In this document: one piece after another, positions 9,363-19,596 of the stretch
Layout: each line of letters starts with the position of its first letter
Position numbering within the stretch: position 1 is the stretch's first letter
Origin: Labilibaculum sp. K2S
Lineage (GTDB): Bacteria > Bacteroidota > Bacteroidia > Bacteroidales > Marinifilaceae
DNA length: 64,000 nt
Assembly: GCF_030372765.1 (NCBI RefSeq)
Contig: NZ_JAUCMW010000001.1
Coordinates: 694,124 to 758,123, forward strand
Direction: 5' to 3'
The notes under the pieces: model-generated
The model's database searches: none
Seen by the model: only the letters and a program-made list of their open reading frames with translations
Told to the model about the DNA's origin: nothing
Made by a program: the position numbers and the translations under genes

Positions 9363-9594
9363 TTTTGATCAATACATCCTGAAAACTTGCCATTACAGAT
9401 GTTTTCTTTGTTTTTTAGTGGAGGAAATTTACGGATTGGTGGAATCAATACTAACACTCGGAGAAGTTTTTCTTTATTAATTCGTATAAACTTGCAGTAT
9501 TATTTTGTTTAATATCAGCAAGTTATGATGGCTTTTGCTTCGTGTTAAACAACAAAAAACAATATTTGAATGGTTTGTGGAACCAACCATATTA

Positions 9595-9621
9595 TTTGTA
9601 TTTTTTGTAGATTTACTTTTG
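9595..9621 (+). promoter_or_regulatory. Candidate promoter of the adhesin operon
   Basis: TACTTTTG at 9614-9621 fits the Bacteroidota -7 box TAnnTTTG. A TTTG lies at 9595-9598, but the 15-base spacing is shorter than usual. The start codon is 33 bases downstream. The rest of the 9363-9654 spacer holds only a weak hairpin (AACTTGC 9489-9495 with GCAAGTT 9518-9524) and no gene. Confidence 0.4.
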
Positions 9622-9654
9622 CGAAGGAATATCGATAATATATATAATAATTAA

Positions 9655-12600
9655 ATGAAAAGACCTTTACTCCTTGTTGTACTTTTTTTAATATTATTTA
9701 CATCGGTTGTAATGGGAACATTTAGCCGATTATCGGCTAGTAGAAATTTTATAGATAATGTTTTCCCTGAACTCCTGTCACTTCCCAGTACACCTCCTCC
9801 TGCACCGACAAATGATTTGCCATGTAATGCAACACCTCTTTCAGTTAGTTCAACTTGTTCATTAGCTCCATATAATAATATTGATGCTACTGATAGTTGG
9901 GTTACTGATAATACGATACCTGTTCCTTCATGCGGAAGTTATAGTGGCAGCGATGTTTGGTTTACTGCTGTTGTTCCAAGTTCCGGTGAAATGGTAATTT
10001 TAACATATTCTGAAAGAACAGCAGGGTGGCTCGACAAAGTAAATTTTGCAGTATATAGCGGATCATGTACAGGTTTAACTGAAATAGGCTGTTATACTCC
10101 AACCAGTTCAGGCTTGTATATTACAACTGCTGTACTTTCTGGTAGAACAGCAGGAGAAATTCTCTACATTAGGGTATACGATCAAGAAAATACTATAGGT
10201 AATTTCCAAATTTGTGCTTCGGGTCCATGTGGTGATATTATTGCTAATGCAGGTTTAGGAGGAGAATCCTGTGATTTAAATTTTAAATTTAGTGGTACTG
10301 CACCAGTCAATGGAACAGGTACCTGGTCTATTGTTTCAGGTCCAGGCACTGCTAGCTATTCTACCAGTCCTGCTGATCCTGTCGCTACAGTTTCTGTAAC
10401 AGCACCTGGCACTTATAGATTTGCATGGACTGTTGATAGTGGAACTTGTACAGATGCTGATTCGATAAATGTTATTTTTAGTCAGCCCGTTTTTTCGGCT
10501 CCGGAGGATGACAAAGATCTCTGTAATACTTTAAGCAGCACACTAACAGTATTTAGTGCGAGTGTTGGGAATCCAGAATGGAAAAAAACTTCAGGTCCGG
10601 GTATTGCTCATATAAATACGCCAAACTTATTTACTTCTAATGTTGATGTTACAGAATATGGTGTTTATGTATTCACATTAACAGTTACCAATGGAACTTG
10701 TTCTGCTTCAGATGATTTAACGATTGGTTTCTATGAAGAACCAACCGAGGCAAGTGTTGCCGGATCCATAAGTAATTGCGGAACATTAACAAGTGATCCT
10801 CTTGGTGGAAATACGCCTACAGTTGGAACAGGTGAGTGGTCTAAGATTTCAGGTCCCGGAACTGTTAGTTTTAGTAATATCAACTCAGGGAGTTCAACTG
10901 CAACAGTTAATGCATATGGCACATATGAATATCAGTGGAAAATAAGTAATGGATCTTGTACTGCGAGTGCAGTAACTTTAACAGTTACATATTTCGATCC
11001 TCCAACTGCTGATGTCGGTACAGGAGGCGATGAATGTGATTTGGATTTTTCCTTATCTGCAGTACCGAGTATTGGAACAGGAACATGGACAAAGACAGGT
11101 GGTTCAGGTAATGCTGTTTTTTCACCAAATGTTAATTCTCCAAATGCAACGGTAACTGTTGATGCCTACGATGCTTATCAGTTTACATGGTCAGAGATTA
11201 GTAACGGTTGTTCAGATGATGATACTGTGGGTGTCAACTTTTTCGAGCAACCAATAGCCGATGCCGGCACAGGAGGTGATGAATGTGGTTTGAATTTTAT
11301 TTTATCGGCAGTGGCTAGTTCAGGTACTGGAACCTGGACAAAAACAGGTGGTTCAGGCAATGCTGTTTTTTCACCAAATGTCAATACTCCAAATGCAATG
11401 GTAACGGTTGATGCCTACGATACTTATCAGTTTACATGGTCAGAACTTAATAATAGCTGTACGGATAGTGATGCAGTAAGTGTCAACTTTTATGAACAAC
11501 CAGTTGCAAATGCCGGTTCCGGAGGAAATGAGTGTGATTTGAATTTCACTTTGTCAGCAAGCGCAAGTTTAGGTATAGGAACCTGGACGAAGACAGGTGG
11601 TTCAGGTAATGCTGTTTTTTCACCCAATGCCAATACTCCCAATGCAACAGTAACAGTAGATGCCTACGATGCTTATCAGTTTACCTGGACAGAGATTAGT
11701 AATGGCTGTTCAGATGATGATACTGTGGGTGTCAACTTTTTCGAGCAACCAGTTGCAAATGCCGGTTCCGGAGGAAATGAGTGTGATTTGAATTTTACCT
11801 TATCGGCAACAGCAAGTGTTGGAACAGGAACGTGGACAAAACAAACGGGTACCGGAAATCTTAGTTTCGCTCCTAATGCCAATGATCCAAATGCGGTAGT
11901 AACCTCAGATACTTACGGAAGCTTTACATTGAGATGGACAGAAGTAAATGGAAGCTGTTCCGGTTTTGATGATGTAGTTGTTAATTTTTATGAGCAGCCA
12001 ATTGCAAATGCCGGCTCTGGGGGAAATGAATGTGATTTGGATTTCGCCTTATCTGCAACACAAAGTGTTGGAACAGGAACTTGGACAAAACAAACGGGTA
12101 CCGGAAATCTTAGTTTTGCACCCAATGTCAATGATCCAAATGCTGTTGTAACTTCAGATACTTACGGAACCTTTACATTAAGATGGACTGAAGTAAATGG
12201 AAGCTGTTCCGGTTTTGATGATGTAGTTGTTAATTTCAATGAGAAACCAGTTGCTAATGCCGGCTCCGGGGGAAATGAATGTGATTTGGATTTCACTTTG
12301 TCAGCAATCGCAAGTTTAGGTACAGGAACTTGGACGAAGACAGGTGGTTCAGGCAATGCTGTTTTTTCACCAAATGTTAATTCTCCAAATGCAACGGTAA
12401 CCGTTGATGTTTACGATACTTATCAGTTTACATGGTCAGAACTTAATAATAGCTGTACAGATAGCGATGCAGTAAGTGTTAACTTTTATGAGCAACAAAT
12501 AGCTGACGCAGGTTCTGATGGAAATGAGTGCGGTTTGAATTTTACTTTATCCGCTGTGGCTGGTGTCGGGGTAGGAACATGGTCACAAATATCAGGACCT

Positions 12601-15525
12601 GGTACAACACTATTCAGCAATATTAATTCCGGCACTTCAATGGCTATTGTAACTGACTACGGAACTTACATTTACAGATGGACAATTAGTAATGGAACTT
12701 GTACACCATTAAGCGATGATGTTACAGTAAATTTCTATGAAACACCAACAATAGCCACAGTAGGAACAGATCAGGACATTTGTGATGCCAAAGTTAGTTA
12801 TGCATTACTTGGAAATACTCCAAGTGTTGGTATTGGTTCTTGGTCACAAGTATCAGGTCCCGGCACAACTACGTTTAGTAATGTTAATTCCGGTGGTTCA
12901 ACTGCAAGCGTAAGTGAATATGGCATCTACGTATACAGATGGACAATAAGTAATGGAACCTGTACTTCCAGTAAGGCTGATGTAACAGTAACTTACTTTC
13001 AAAAACCATCTCTCGCAAGTGTTGGGGGAGATCAGAATCATTGCAGTAATCTTTCAAGTACGAGTTTAGGTGGTAATACTCCTTGGGTCGGAATTGGTTC
13101 TTGGTCTCAGGTATCAGGTCCCGGTACAACATCATTTAGCGATGTTAATTTTGGAAATTCAACAGCAACTGTTAGTCAATATGGAACATACACTTATAGA
13201 TGGACTATCATCAATGGATCTTGTGCTTCATCTGAAGCGGATATTGTAGTAAATTTTAATGAAGAACCAACCGCTGCAAGTGTTGGTAGTGATCAAAATT
13301 ATTGTGACGGATTAATAAGCGGAAGTTTGGGAGGAAACACTCCGACAATAGGAGTTGGTTCTTGGTCTCAGCTATCAGGGCCCGGCACAACAACTTTCAA
13401 TGATGTTAATGCCGGAACCTCAAATGCTGCAGCAACAGATTACGGAACCTACATTTACCGCTGGACAATTACCAATGGCATATGTGTTAGTTCAGATGAT
13501 ATCACCGTTAATTTTAATCAAACTCCAATTTCATATGCTGGTGCAGATGATAATATTTGTGGGGGCAACAGTTATACTATTTCCGGCAGCAATTCTGCAA
13601 ATGGCCCCATTGTATGGAGTACCAATGGCAACGGAACATTTGATGATAACACCATTGATAATCCGACCTATAATTTTGGAATTGGCGAATCGGGTATTAT
13701 AACGCTTACAAAAACGGTTGAGAACCCATCTTGCTCTTCAGTTAGTGATGATATGATCATAACATTTTCGCCGGAGCCAATAGCCAATGCAGGTTTAGGA
13801 GGTAATGAATGTGATCTTGATTTCAGTTTATCCGCAACAGCAAGCGTTGGTATAGGAACATGGACAAAGACCAGTGGATCAGGGAATGCAGTTTTTTCAC
13901 CTAATGCGAATACTCCCAATGCTATTGTAACTGTTGATGTCTACGATACTTACCAGTTTACCTGGACAGAAGTTCGGGATGGTTGTACAGATAGCGATAA
14001 TATAAGTGTAAGTTTTTATGAGCAACCCATCGCAAATGCAGGAGTTGGTGGTGATGAATGTGATTTAGATTATGATCTTTTGGCAACACAAAGCTCAGGT
14101 ACCGGAACATGGACAAAAGAATCCGGTCCGGGGAATCTTAGTTTTTCTCCTGATGCGAATGCACCCGATGCAAAAGTTACGGCCGATAGTTATGGATCCT
14201 ATAAATTAAGATGGACAGAAGCAAATGGAGCCTGTTCGGAATTCGATGAAATAATTGTTAATTTTTATGAGCAACCGATTGCAGATGCCGGAGTTGGTGG
14301 TAATGAATGTGATTTAGATTTTATTTTTAATGCAAAACCAAGTGCAGGATCAGGGAAATGGACACAAGTATCAGGCTCAGGAATATCAAGTTTTTTTCCA
14401 AATAGTAGTTCTTCCAATGCTGCCGTAACTGTTAGTGATTTTGGATCTTATCAGTATTTGTGGACTGAAACGAATGGAAATTGCACTGATTCTGAAATGA
14501 TTGATGTTAACTTTTACGATCAGCCAGCAACAAATGCAGGTGTTGGTGGAAATATGTGTGGTTTAACATTTTCTTTATTGGCAACACCAAGTTTGGGTAC
14601 TGGCACGTGGACCAAAACTTCCGGTAATGGCAACGCAAGTTTCTTCCCAAATCCCAATTCCCCGAACAGTGCAGTCACTGTAGATAGTTACGGAATATAT
14701 TCATTTAGATGGACAGAAGATAATGGTACATGCTCTGCAAGCGATGAAGTTGTTGTTAATTTCTACGAACAACCAATCGCTGATGCCGGCTTTGGAGGGG
14801 ATCAATGCGGACTTGAATATTCTCTTGCAGCAACTTCAAGCGCAGGAATAGGAGTTTGGACTAAAATATCAGGAGTTGGGAATGTTACCTTCACTCCAGA
14901 TGCTAATTCTCCTAACGCCACAGTCATGGTTGATGCGTATGATAGCTACCAGCTTATGTGGACCAAAACAAATGGTGACTGTACCGATAATGATGTTATT
15001 GATATTACTTTCGAGGAACAACCGATTGCTAATGCCGGTATGGATATAAAAATGGAATATTCTGACCGGGCACAGTTAGGAGCTGTTTTGTCAACTGCAG
15101 GTATCGGCGAATGGACTGTAGTAAGTGGTTATGCTAATTTATTTGATCAGTATTCTCCAAATACTGAAGTAGATAAATTAGGAATAGCTGAAAACATTCT
15201 TCGATGGACAGAAACAAATAAATTCTGTAGTGATTATGATGATGTGAAATTAACAGTAGACAAATTGTTCATTCCTACGGTAATAACACCTAATGGTGAT
15301 GGTAAAAATGAATTTTTCATGATTAGTGGTTCTGATAATTTAGAGAATATTCAATTAACTATTTTTAATAGAAATGGGGTAGAGATATACACCGATTCAA
15401 ATTATAAAAACGATTGGAACGGACTGGATCGAAATGGAAATGAATTAGTGACGGACACTTATTTTTATGTGCTGAAAATAGAAACAAAAAAGGTTTTTAA
15501 AGGATGCATTGTTATAAAGAGATAG
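9655..15525 (+). CDS. Giant T9SS-exported repeat adhesin (gliding-motility-type CTD)
   Basis: The 1956-residue surface protein has a signal peptide at ~1-22 and an N-terminal sugar-binding or pre-peptidase-like beta domain at ~55-190 ('CGSYSGSDVWFTAVVP'). Twenty Ig/PKD-like repeats of ~83 residues follow (~196-1870), each of the pattern 'AGxGGxECDLxF ... GTGTWTK ... NAxVTVDxYxxYxxxWTExNxxCxDxD ... VNFYEQP'. The C-terminal ~85 residues are a type B T9SS domain (gliding-motility C-terminal family: 'FIPTVITPNGDGKNEFF', 'FNRNGVEIY', 'GTYFY'-like 'TDTYFYVLKIE'). Type B cargo usually needs a dedicated PorP/SprF-like partner, which is the very next gene, one base away. Paired conserved Cys in most repeats may form disulfides. 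It is likely an SprB-like adhesin; the ligand is unknown. Confidence 0.9.
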   Translation: MKRPLLLVVLFLILFTSVVMGTFSRLSASRNFIDNVFPELLSLPSTPPPAPTNDLPCNATPLSVSSTCSLAPYNNIDATDSWVTDNTIPVPSCGSYSGSDVWFTAVVPSSGEMVILTYSERTAGWLDKVNFAVYSGSCTGLTEIGCYTPTSSGLYITTAVLSGRTAGEILYIRVYDQENTIGNFQICASGPCGDIIANAGLGGESCDLNFKFSGTAPVNGTGTWSIVSGPGTASYSTSPADPVATVSVTAPGTYRFAWTVDSGTCTDADSINVIFSQPVFSAPEDDKDLCNTLSSTLTVFSASVGNPEWKKTSGPGIAHINTPNLFTSNVDVTEYGVYVFTLTVTNGTCSASDDLTIGFYEEPTEASVAGSISNCGTLTSDPLGGNTPTVGTGEWSKISGPGTVSFSNINSGSSTATVNAYGTYEYQWKISNGSCTASAVTLTVTYFDPPTADVGTGGDECDLDFSLSAVPSIGTGTWTKTGGSGNAVFSPNVNSPNATVTVDAYDAYQFTWSEISNGCSDDDTVGVNFFEQPIADAGTGGDECGLNFILSAVASSGTGTWTKTGGSGNAVFSPNVNTPNAMVTVDAYDTYQFTWSELNNSCTDSDAVSVNFYEQPVANAGSGGNECDLNFTLSASASLGIGTWTKTGGSGNAVFSPNANTPNATVTVDAYDAYQFTWTEISNGCSDDDTVGVNFFEQPVANAGSGGNECDLNFTLSATASVGTGTWTKQTGTGNLSFAPNANDPNAVVTSDTYGSFTLRWTEVNGSCSGFDDVVVNFYEQPIANAGSGGNECDLDFALSATQSVGTGTWTKQTGTGNLSFAPNVNDPNAVVTSDTYGTFTLRWTEVNGSCSGFDDVVVNFNEKPVANAGSGGNECDLDFTLSAIASLGTGTWTKTGGSGNAVFSPNVNSPNATVTVDVYDTYQFTWSELNNSCTDSDAVSVNFYEQQIADAGSDGNECGLNFTLSAVAGVGVGTWSQISGPGTTLFSNINSGTSMAIVTDYGTYIYRWTISNGTCTPLSDDVTVNFYETPTIATVGTDQDICDAKVSYALLGNTPSVGIGSWSQVSGPGTTTFSNVNSGGSTASVSEYGIYVYRWTISNGTCTSSKADVTVTYFQKPSLASVGGDQNHCSNLSSTSLGGNTPWVGIGSWSQVSGPGTTSFSDVNFGNSTATVSQYGTYTYRWTIINGSCASSEADIVVNFNEEPTAASVGSDQNYCDGLISGSLGGNTPTIGVGSWSQLSGPGTTTFNDVNAGTSNAAATDYGTYIYRWTITNGICVSSDDITVNFNQTPISYAGADDNICGGNSYTISGSNSANGPIVWSTNGNGTFDDNTIDNPTYNFGIGESGIITLTKTVENPSCSSVSDDMIITFSPEPIANAGLGGNECDLDFSLSATASVGIGTWTKTSGSGNAVFSPNANTPNAIVTVDVYDTYQFTWTEVRDGCTDSDNISVSFYEQPIANAGVGGDECDLDYDLLATQSSGTGTWTKESGPGNLSFSPDANAPDAKVTADSYGSYKLRWTEANGACSEFDEIIVNFYEQPIADAGVGGNECDLDFIFNAKPSAGSGKWTQVSGSGISSFFPNSSSSNAAVTVSDFGSYQYLWTETNGNCTDSEMIDVNFYDQPATNAGVGGNMCGLTFSLLATPSLGTGTWTKTSGNGNASFFPNPNSPNSAVTVDSYGIYSFRWTEDNGTCSASDEVVVNFYEQPIADAGFGGDQCGLEYSLAATSSAGIGVWTKISGVGNVTFTPDANSPNATVMVDAYDSYQLMWTKTNGDCTDNDVIDITFEEQPIANAGMDIKMEYSDRAQLGAVLSTAGIGEWTVVSGYANLFDQYSPNTEVDKLGIAENILRWTETNKFCSDYDDVKLTVDKLFIPTVITPNGDGKNEFFMISGSDNLENIQLTIFNRNGVEIYTDSNYKNDWNGLDRNGNELVTDTYFYVLKIETKKVFKGCIVIKR
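10240..15264 (+). repeat. Twenty in-frame ~249-bp repeats inside the adhesin gene
   Basis: Repeats 4-9 and 15-19 are the most alike. The stretch beginning ACAGGTGGTTCAGG recurs at 11095, 11344, 11593 and 12340, exactly multiples of 249 bases apart and nearly identical at the DNA level. Repeats 2, 3 and 10-13 form a second subtype ('GGNTP...GSWSQ.SGPGTT.F'). Repeats 1, 14 and 20 are diverged. This pattern points to growth by segmental duplication and allows repeat number to change by recombination. Confidence 0.85.
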
Positions 15526-15526
15526 A

Positions 15527-16447
15527 ATGAGAAAAACGATTATCATCATATTTTGGCTTCTTGTTCCTCTTTTTATATTAGGACAGAATACTCAATTCAC
15601 AAACCAGTATATATTTAACCCAATAGCCTTAAATCCTGCTATCGCCGGTAGTGGAGATGCGTTAAGTGCTAATATGTTATACCGAAATCAATGGGTTGGT
15701 TTCCAAGGTGCTCCAAAAACATTATCATTTTCGGCACATTCACCAATGAGGAAACAAAATATGGGACTGGGAATTTCAGTCATCAATAATAAAATTGGAG
15801 TTAGTGACGAAACAAGTGTAATTGGCAATTATTCCTTTAAAATAAAGATGAGAGAAGGGAATTTGGCTTTGGGATTAGGTGGTGGATTTATCATGATGAA
15901 CACTGCTTGGACTGAACTACGGGCCAATGATCCCAGTGACGAATTAATTCAAAACAATTCTCCTACCTACTTAATTCCTGAAGTAAGTTTAGGAGTGTAT
16001 TATTCAATGAAAAAGTATCATGTTGGATTTTCATTGCCTTGCATGCTTTCCTATACATTTAATTCATCGAGAGATAAATATCTGGTAACTAATGATATTT
16101 CGAAATATAATTATATTCTTAGTGGTGATTATGAATTTGACTTACAACAAAATTTCCAGTTTGTTTCAAGTATAATGTTGAAATATCAGAAAGAAGATAA
16201 ATTAGATTTAATTCTTATAAACAAACTAATTTACATGACTAAATATTCAGTTGGAATGGCTTATGACAGCCAACAGAAATTTTTCAAAGGATTGTTTCAA
16301 TTTCAGCTAAACAAACAGTTTCAATTAGGATATGCCACCGATTTTAATTCAAATAAATTAAGCGAGTACAAAATTGGTTCACACGAATTAATGATTCGTT
16401 ATGATTTTAAATATACAATTAAAGTTCACAGTCCTAGAAATCTATAA
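15527..16447 (+). CDS. PorP/SprF family type IX secretion outer-membrane protein
   Basis: The 306-residue protein has a signal peptide (cleaved near 'LFILGQ', residue ~20) and the family hallmark 'QFTNQYIFNPIALNPAIAGS'. The rest alternates short beta strands, as expected for an outer-membrane beta-barrel. In Flavobacterium, SprF is needed for secretion or attachment of the SprB adhesin, and PorP-like proteins act with type B cargo. It starts one base after the adhesin stop codon, so the two are translationally linked and it is most likely the adhesin's dedicated partner. Confidence 0.9.
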   Translation: MRKTIIIIFWLLVPLFILGQNTQFTNQYIFNPIALNPAIAGSGDALSANMLYRNQWVGFQGAPKTLSFSAHSPMRKQNMGLGISVINNKIGVSDETSVIGNYSFKIKMREGNLALGLGGGFIMMNTAWTELRANDPSDELIQNNSPTYLIPEVSLGVYYSMKKYHVGFSLPCMLSYTFNSSRDKYLVTNDISKYNYILSGDYEFDLQQNFQFVSSIMLKYQKEDKLDLILINKLIYMTKYSVGMAYDSQQKFFKGLFQFQLNKQFQLGYATDFNSNKLSEYKIGSHELMIRYDFKYTIKVHSPRNL

Positions 16448-16457
16448 AGAACGAATT

Positions 16458-18557
16458 ATGAATAGAATTTTCACCATAATACTATTAATTCTATCTATTT
16501 TGGTTTTTCCATTTTTTGCGAACGGACAAACAGTAAACTATGAGGTCAATCCAGCTTCTTTTTGTTCTGCACAAGATGATGAGTATTCATCTGCATACCA
16601 TAAAGATGGAATCGTATTTTGTTCGAATAGAAGAACGGATCTTTTTGTTACATTTTCAACTCCTGAAGACAAGGAACTATTTAATATGTTCTATGTTCCC
16701 GTTCAAGGAGATAGTTTAGGTAAATCTCCTACAATTCTGGCTACGGAACTAATGACCAATTTTAACGATGGTCCTGCCTGTTTTGGAGCTAATGACTCAA
16801 TTATAATATTTTCAAGAAATAATGAAGTAACCAGTAAAAAAAAGGATACTAAAGATGATAAAAATACATTGGGTTTATTCACCTCATATTTAAATGGAAT
16901 TATATGGAGTGATCCCGAACCTTTCGAATACAATAGTTTGAATCATCATATAACCATGCCTTCCCTAAGTAAAGATGGATCGCAATTGTTCTTTGTTTCT
17001 GATATGTCGGGAGGATTTGGCGGATTAGATATATATGTATGCAAAAAAGTCAATAATGCATGGGGTACTCCCAAAAATTTAGGAGCTAAAATTAACACCA
17101 AAGGGAATGAGAGTTTTCCTTTCATTTCTGATTCAGGCGAACTGTTTTTTGCCTCCGATGGTCATAATGGTTTAGGTGGTTTAGATATCTTTTCAAGTAA
17201 AATGATTGATGGTGAATGGCAAGAGGTTTTGCACATTAATACACCAATTAATTCAGAGTTTGATGATTTTGGACTAATTACTGATCGTAATTTTGAAAAA
17301 GGCTATTTCTCAAGCAATAGAAATGGCAGCGATGATATTTTTGATTTTAAAACAATGTTTCCACAATTTACCAATTGTGATACAATTAAAGAAAATCAAT
17401 ATTGTTTCCTGTTTTACGATGAATATTATACTCCGGTGGATACTGCAATGACCTATTATGAATGGATTCTTGGTGATGGTGTAAAAGTAAAAGGGAAAGA
17501 AGCAGAACATTGTTATGACGGGCCGGGAAAATACGCTGTAGAGCTAAATATAATCGACAAGCGTACAGGAGAAGTCTTTATGAGACAAACCAATTATGAA
17601 TTTGAACTTCTGGACTTTGAACAAGCTTATATCAGTTGTGTTGATGAAGCTTTAACCAAAAATCAGATCAATTTTGAAGCATCTAAAACGAACTTACCTT
17701 CAATTAATTTGGAGAAGTATTTTTGGGATTTTGGTGATGGTATCCTTGATGAAGGAATCAGTGTAAATCATTCATACAGTGACGCAGGAGCATATAAGGT
17801 TGTTTTGGGTGTTCTAAGTGAAAAAGACAGTTTAGGAGATAGAAAAAAAATATGTGTTGAGAAAAATTTGACTGTTGTTAAAAACCCAACCGCATTAATG
17901 CAGATGAAATCAGAAAATGAATCGGGTCGAGATGAAAACGCTTTTACAAACCTAAACTTTGTTGAGAAACAACAACTATATGATTCATTTATACTTAAAC
18001 CAAAACTTATTCAGATTACTACTGATGCAAGAAGTATTATGAAGGCGTTTGATTTGGCTTTTTTTGAATCTTTTGAGAAAGAGAAGCATTTTATTAATTC
18101 TTATAAAGAAGAAAGTGAATCTGAAGAGATCGATTTAAATAGTAATCCAGCAAAAGCATTGGCTCTGGAAAGCTTATTGAATTCAAGCAGAAAAAGTAAT
18201 GCCAAAATACATTCAATTGAAAAAGAATTGCAGGTTCTTTCAACTCAGTTTCAATATTCATTTATAGAGGTTGAAAAACAATCTTTTTCAGATTCGGCAG
18301 TACCAATATTGAATCGATTGTTAAAAATTTTACTGTCAAATCCACTGCTCGAACTTAAAATTGGCTTTCACGTAAACACGAAAAGTAACCATTTTTTTGA
18401 TAGTGCAGGAAAAGTGACTCAAGGAATTGCTGATTATCTTATTGAACGCGGTGTCGAAAAATTCCGCTTACGAACCGCAGTCTATGAAATAACAAATGAA
18501 TTAGGCGAAGAGAATAAAAATCCGAACAGTCTGGAGTTTAAACTAATAAAGGAATAG
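16458..18557 (+). CDS. PorE-like periplasmic protein: PD40 propeller, PKD, degenerate OmpA-like C-terminus
   Basis: ATG 16458 is chosen because it gives a clean signal peptide (MNRIFTIILLILSILVFPFF, cut near 'ANGQ') 10 bases after the PorP stop; the frame is open upstream but overlaps porP. Residues ~30-290 form a PD40/TolB-like propeller ('DGSQLFFVSDMSGGFGGLDI', 'FFASDGHNGLGGLDIF'). Two PKD-like units follow (~330-380 and ~420-480, 'KYFWDFGDG'). The last ~110 residues look like an OmpA domain ('YLIERGVEKFRLR') but lack the usual Asp and Arg that hold peptidoglycan. PorE of P. gingivalis has propeller plus OmpA and anchors T9SS parts to the wall. The TPR of PorE is absent here, so this is a relative and not a proven orthologue. 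Confidence 0.75.
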   Translation: MNRIFTIILLILSILVFPFFANGQTVNYEVNPASFCSAQDDEYSSAYHKDGIVFCSNRRTDLFVTFSTPEDKELFNMFYVPVQGDSLGKSPTILATELMTNFNDGPACFGANDSIIIFSRNNEVTSKKKDTKDDKNTLGLFTSYLNGIIWSDPEPFEYNSLNHHITMPSLSKDGSQLFFVSDMSGGFGGLDIYVCKKVNNAWGTPKNLGAKINTKGNESFPFISDSGELFFASDGHNGLGGLDIFSSKMIDGEWQEVLHINTPINSEFDDFGLITDRNFEKGYFSSNRNGSDDIFDFKTMFPQFTNCDTIKENQYCFLFYDEYYTPVDTAMTYYEWILGDGVKVKGKEAEHCYDGPGKYAVELNIIDKRTGEVFMRQTNYEFELLDFEQAYISCVDEALTKNQINFEASKTNLPSINLEKYFWDFGDGILDEGISVNHSYSDAGAYKVVLGVLSEKDSLGDRKKICVEKNLTVVKNPTALMQMKSENESGRDENAFTNLNFVEKQQLYDSFILKPKLIQITTDARSIMKAFDLAFFESFEKEKHFINSYKEESESEEIDLNSNPAKALALESLLNSSRKSNAKIHSIEKELQVLSTQFQYSFIEVEKQSFSDSAVPILNRLLKILLSNPLLELKIGFHVNTKSNHFFDSAGKVTQGIADYLIERGVEKFRLRTAVYEITNELGEENKNPNSLEFKLIKE

Positions 18558-18583
18558 TCCTAACTAAAATCCCAAAAAAAAGA

Positions 18584-19582
18584 ATGGCAAAAATTAAAAT
18601 ATTCATCTTTAGTCTTATTATCTGCAGTGTTTTATCAAATGCAGCCACCGTTAACGCTCAGGCAGTTCCTGCAGCAGAAGAAAATATACCCTATTTAGTC
18701 ACTTTTGGAGCTGATGCGGAAACCTCTTGGGGTGATGATGATTTTAATCAAATTTATTTTTTCCTAATCCCGGAAAATCATACCGAACCTGTTTATTTTA
18801 GAGTTTATGATCCTGAAATTGGAGGCATGAATGATGAACAAAAAGGAGAATACAATACTAAAGTTAATTTTTCTGTTTACGGAGGATTTGAATGCTGGTC
18901 TAATAAAGATGCTCAGAATATAGATCCAGTTGGGAAATTTGATAGCGGAAATCTTCTGGCTTCGGTGAATTTTGATAATGACCCTAAATATGATAATGAT
19001 TGGTATACTTTTGGCCCGTTTAATCCTTTCGAAGGCGAAATGATAGAAAAATTTGGAGGAAGGGTTTTCAAAGTTATTGTAACAGGGAAATCAGGTGATG
19101 ATGGAAATCTCTACCGCTTTTTTCTGAGTACAAGCTCCAAAGAAAATAAGGAAGTTGAAGGTGGAAATGTTTTTACTTACGAGTATACCTTTCGCCTTTC
19201 GAATGATATGAACGATATTTCTCAAATTTATCCTTTTGCAGATGACAGAACTATTTCTGTAGAAGTAACAAATTTTGATTGGGATAATGATGGATACATT
19301 AGAATTAATTCTGTCGCAAAAAATGGGATGCTTTGCGATTTGTCAAGCGAAAATCAATGGATTAGAAATAAATTTCCAATAAGTGACCGAGAAAAAAATT
19401 CATCTCTGGAAATACAATTTATTAAACGTCGTACCGAATTAGTGAAAAATAATAATGTGGTTATCTCAATTAAAAATCAATACGGTGAGGCATTGCCTTT
19501 CTTTTCAATACCAATTGGAGGTGTTCCTGTTTATACGCCAAAAATTAAAATGAAGGCAATTGGTAAAAAGAAGAAGAGTTGA
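18584..19582 (+). CDS. Secreted protein of unknown function in the adhesin operon
   Basis: The 332-residue protein has a signal peptide ending at 'TVNAQA' (residue ~27). I do not recognise a named domain. It begins 'PYLVTFGADAETSWGDDDF', is rich in acidic and aromatic residues, and looks all-beta ('VYFRVYDPEIGG', 'FRLSNDMNDISQIYPF'). It has a very basic tail (KMKAIGKKKKS). It starts 26 bases after the PorE-like gene, and the kinase gene starts 14 bases after it, so it belongs to the operon. It may be a periplasmic component or the input of the neighbouring sensor. No T9SS sorting domain is visible. Confidence 0.7.
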   Translation: MAKIKIFIFSLIICSVLSNAATVNAQAVPAAEENIPYLVTFGADAETSWGDDDFNQIYFFLIPENHTEPVYFRVYDPEIGGMNDEQKGEYNTKVNFSVYGGFECWSNKDAQNIDPVGKFDSGNLLASVNFDNDPKYDNDWYTFGPFNPFEGEMIEKFGGRVFKVIVTGKSGDDGNLYRFFLSTSSKENKEVEGGNVFTYEYTFRLSNDMNDISQIYPFADDRTISVEVTNFDWDNDGYIRINSVAKNGMLCDLSSENQWIRNKFPISDREKNSSLEIQFIKRRTELVKNNNVVISIKNQYGEALPFFSIPIGGVPVYTPKIKMKAIGKKKKS

Positions 19583-19596
19583 AAATATTTATTTGG

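Noticed and set aside
13355..13702. Plus-strand frame of 115 codons in the adhesin
   Set aside because: It is a second frame inside the repeat gene, with the repeat period but no domain.
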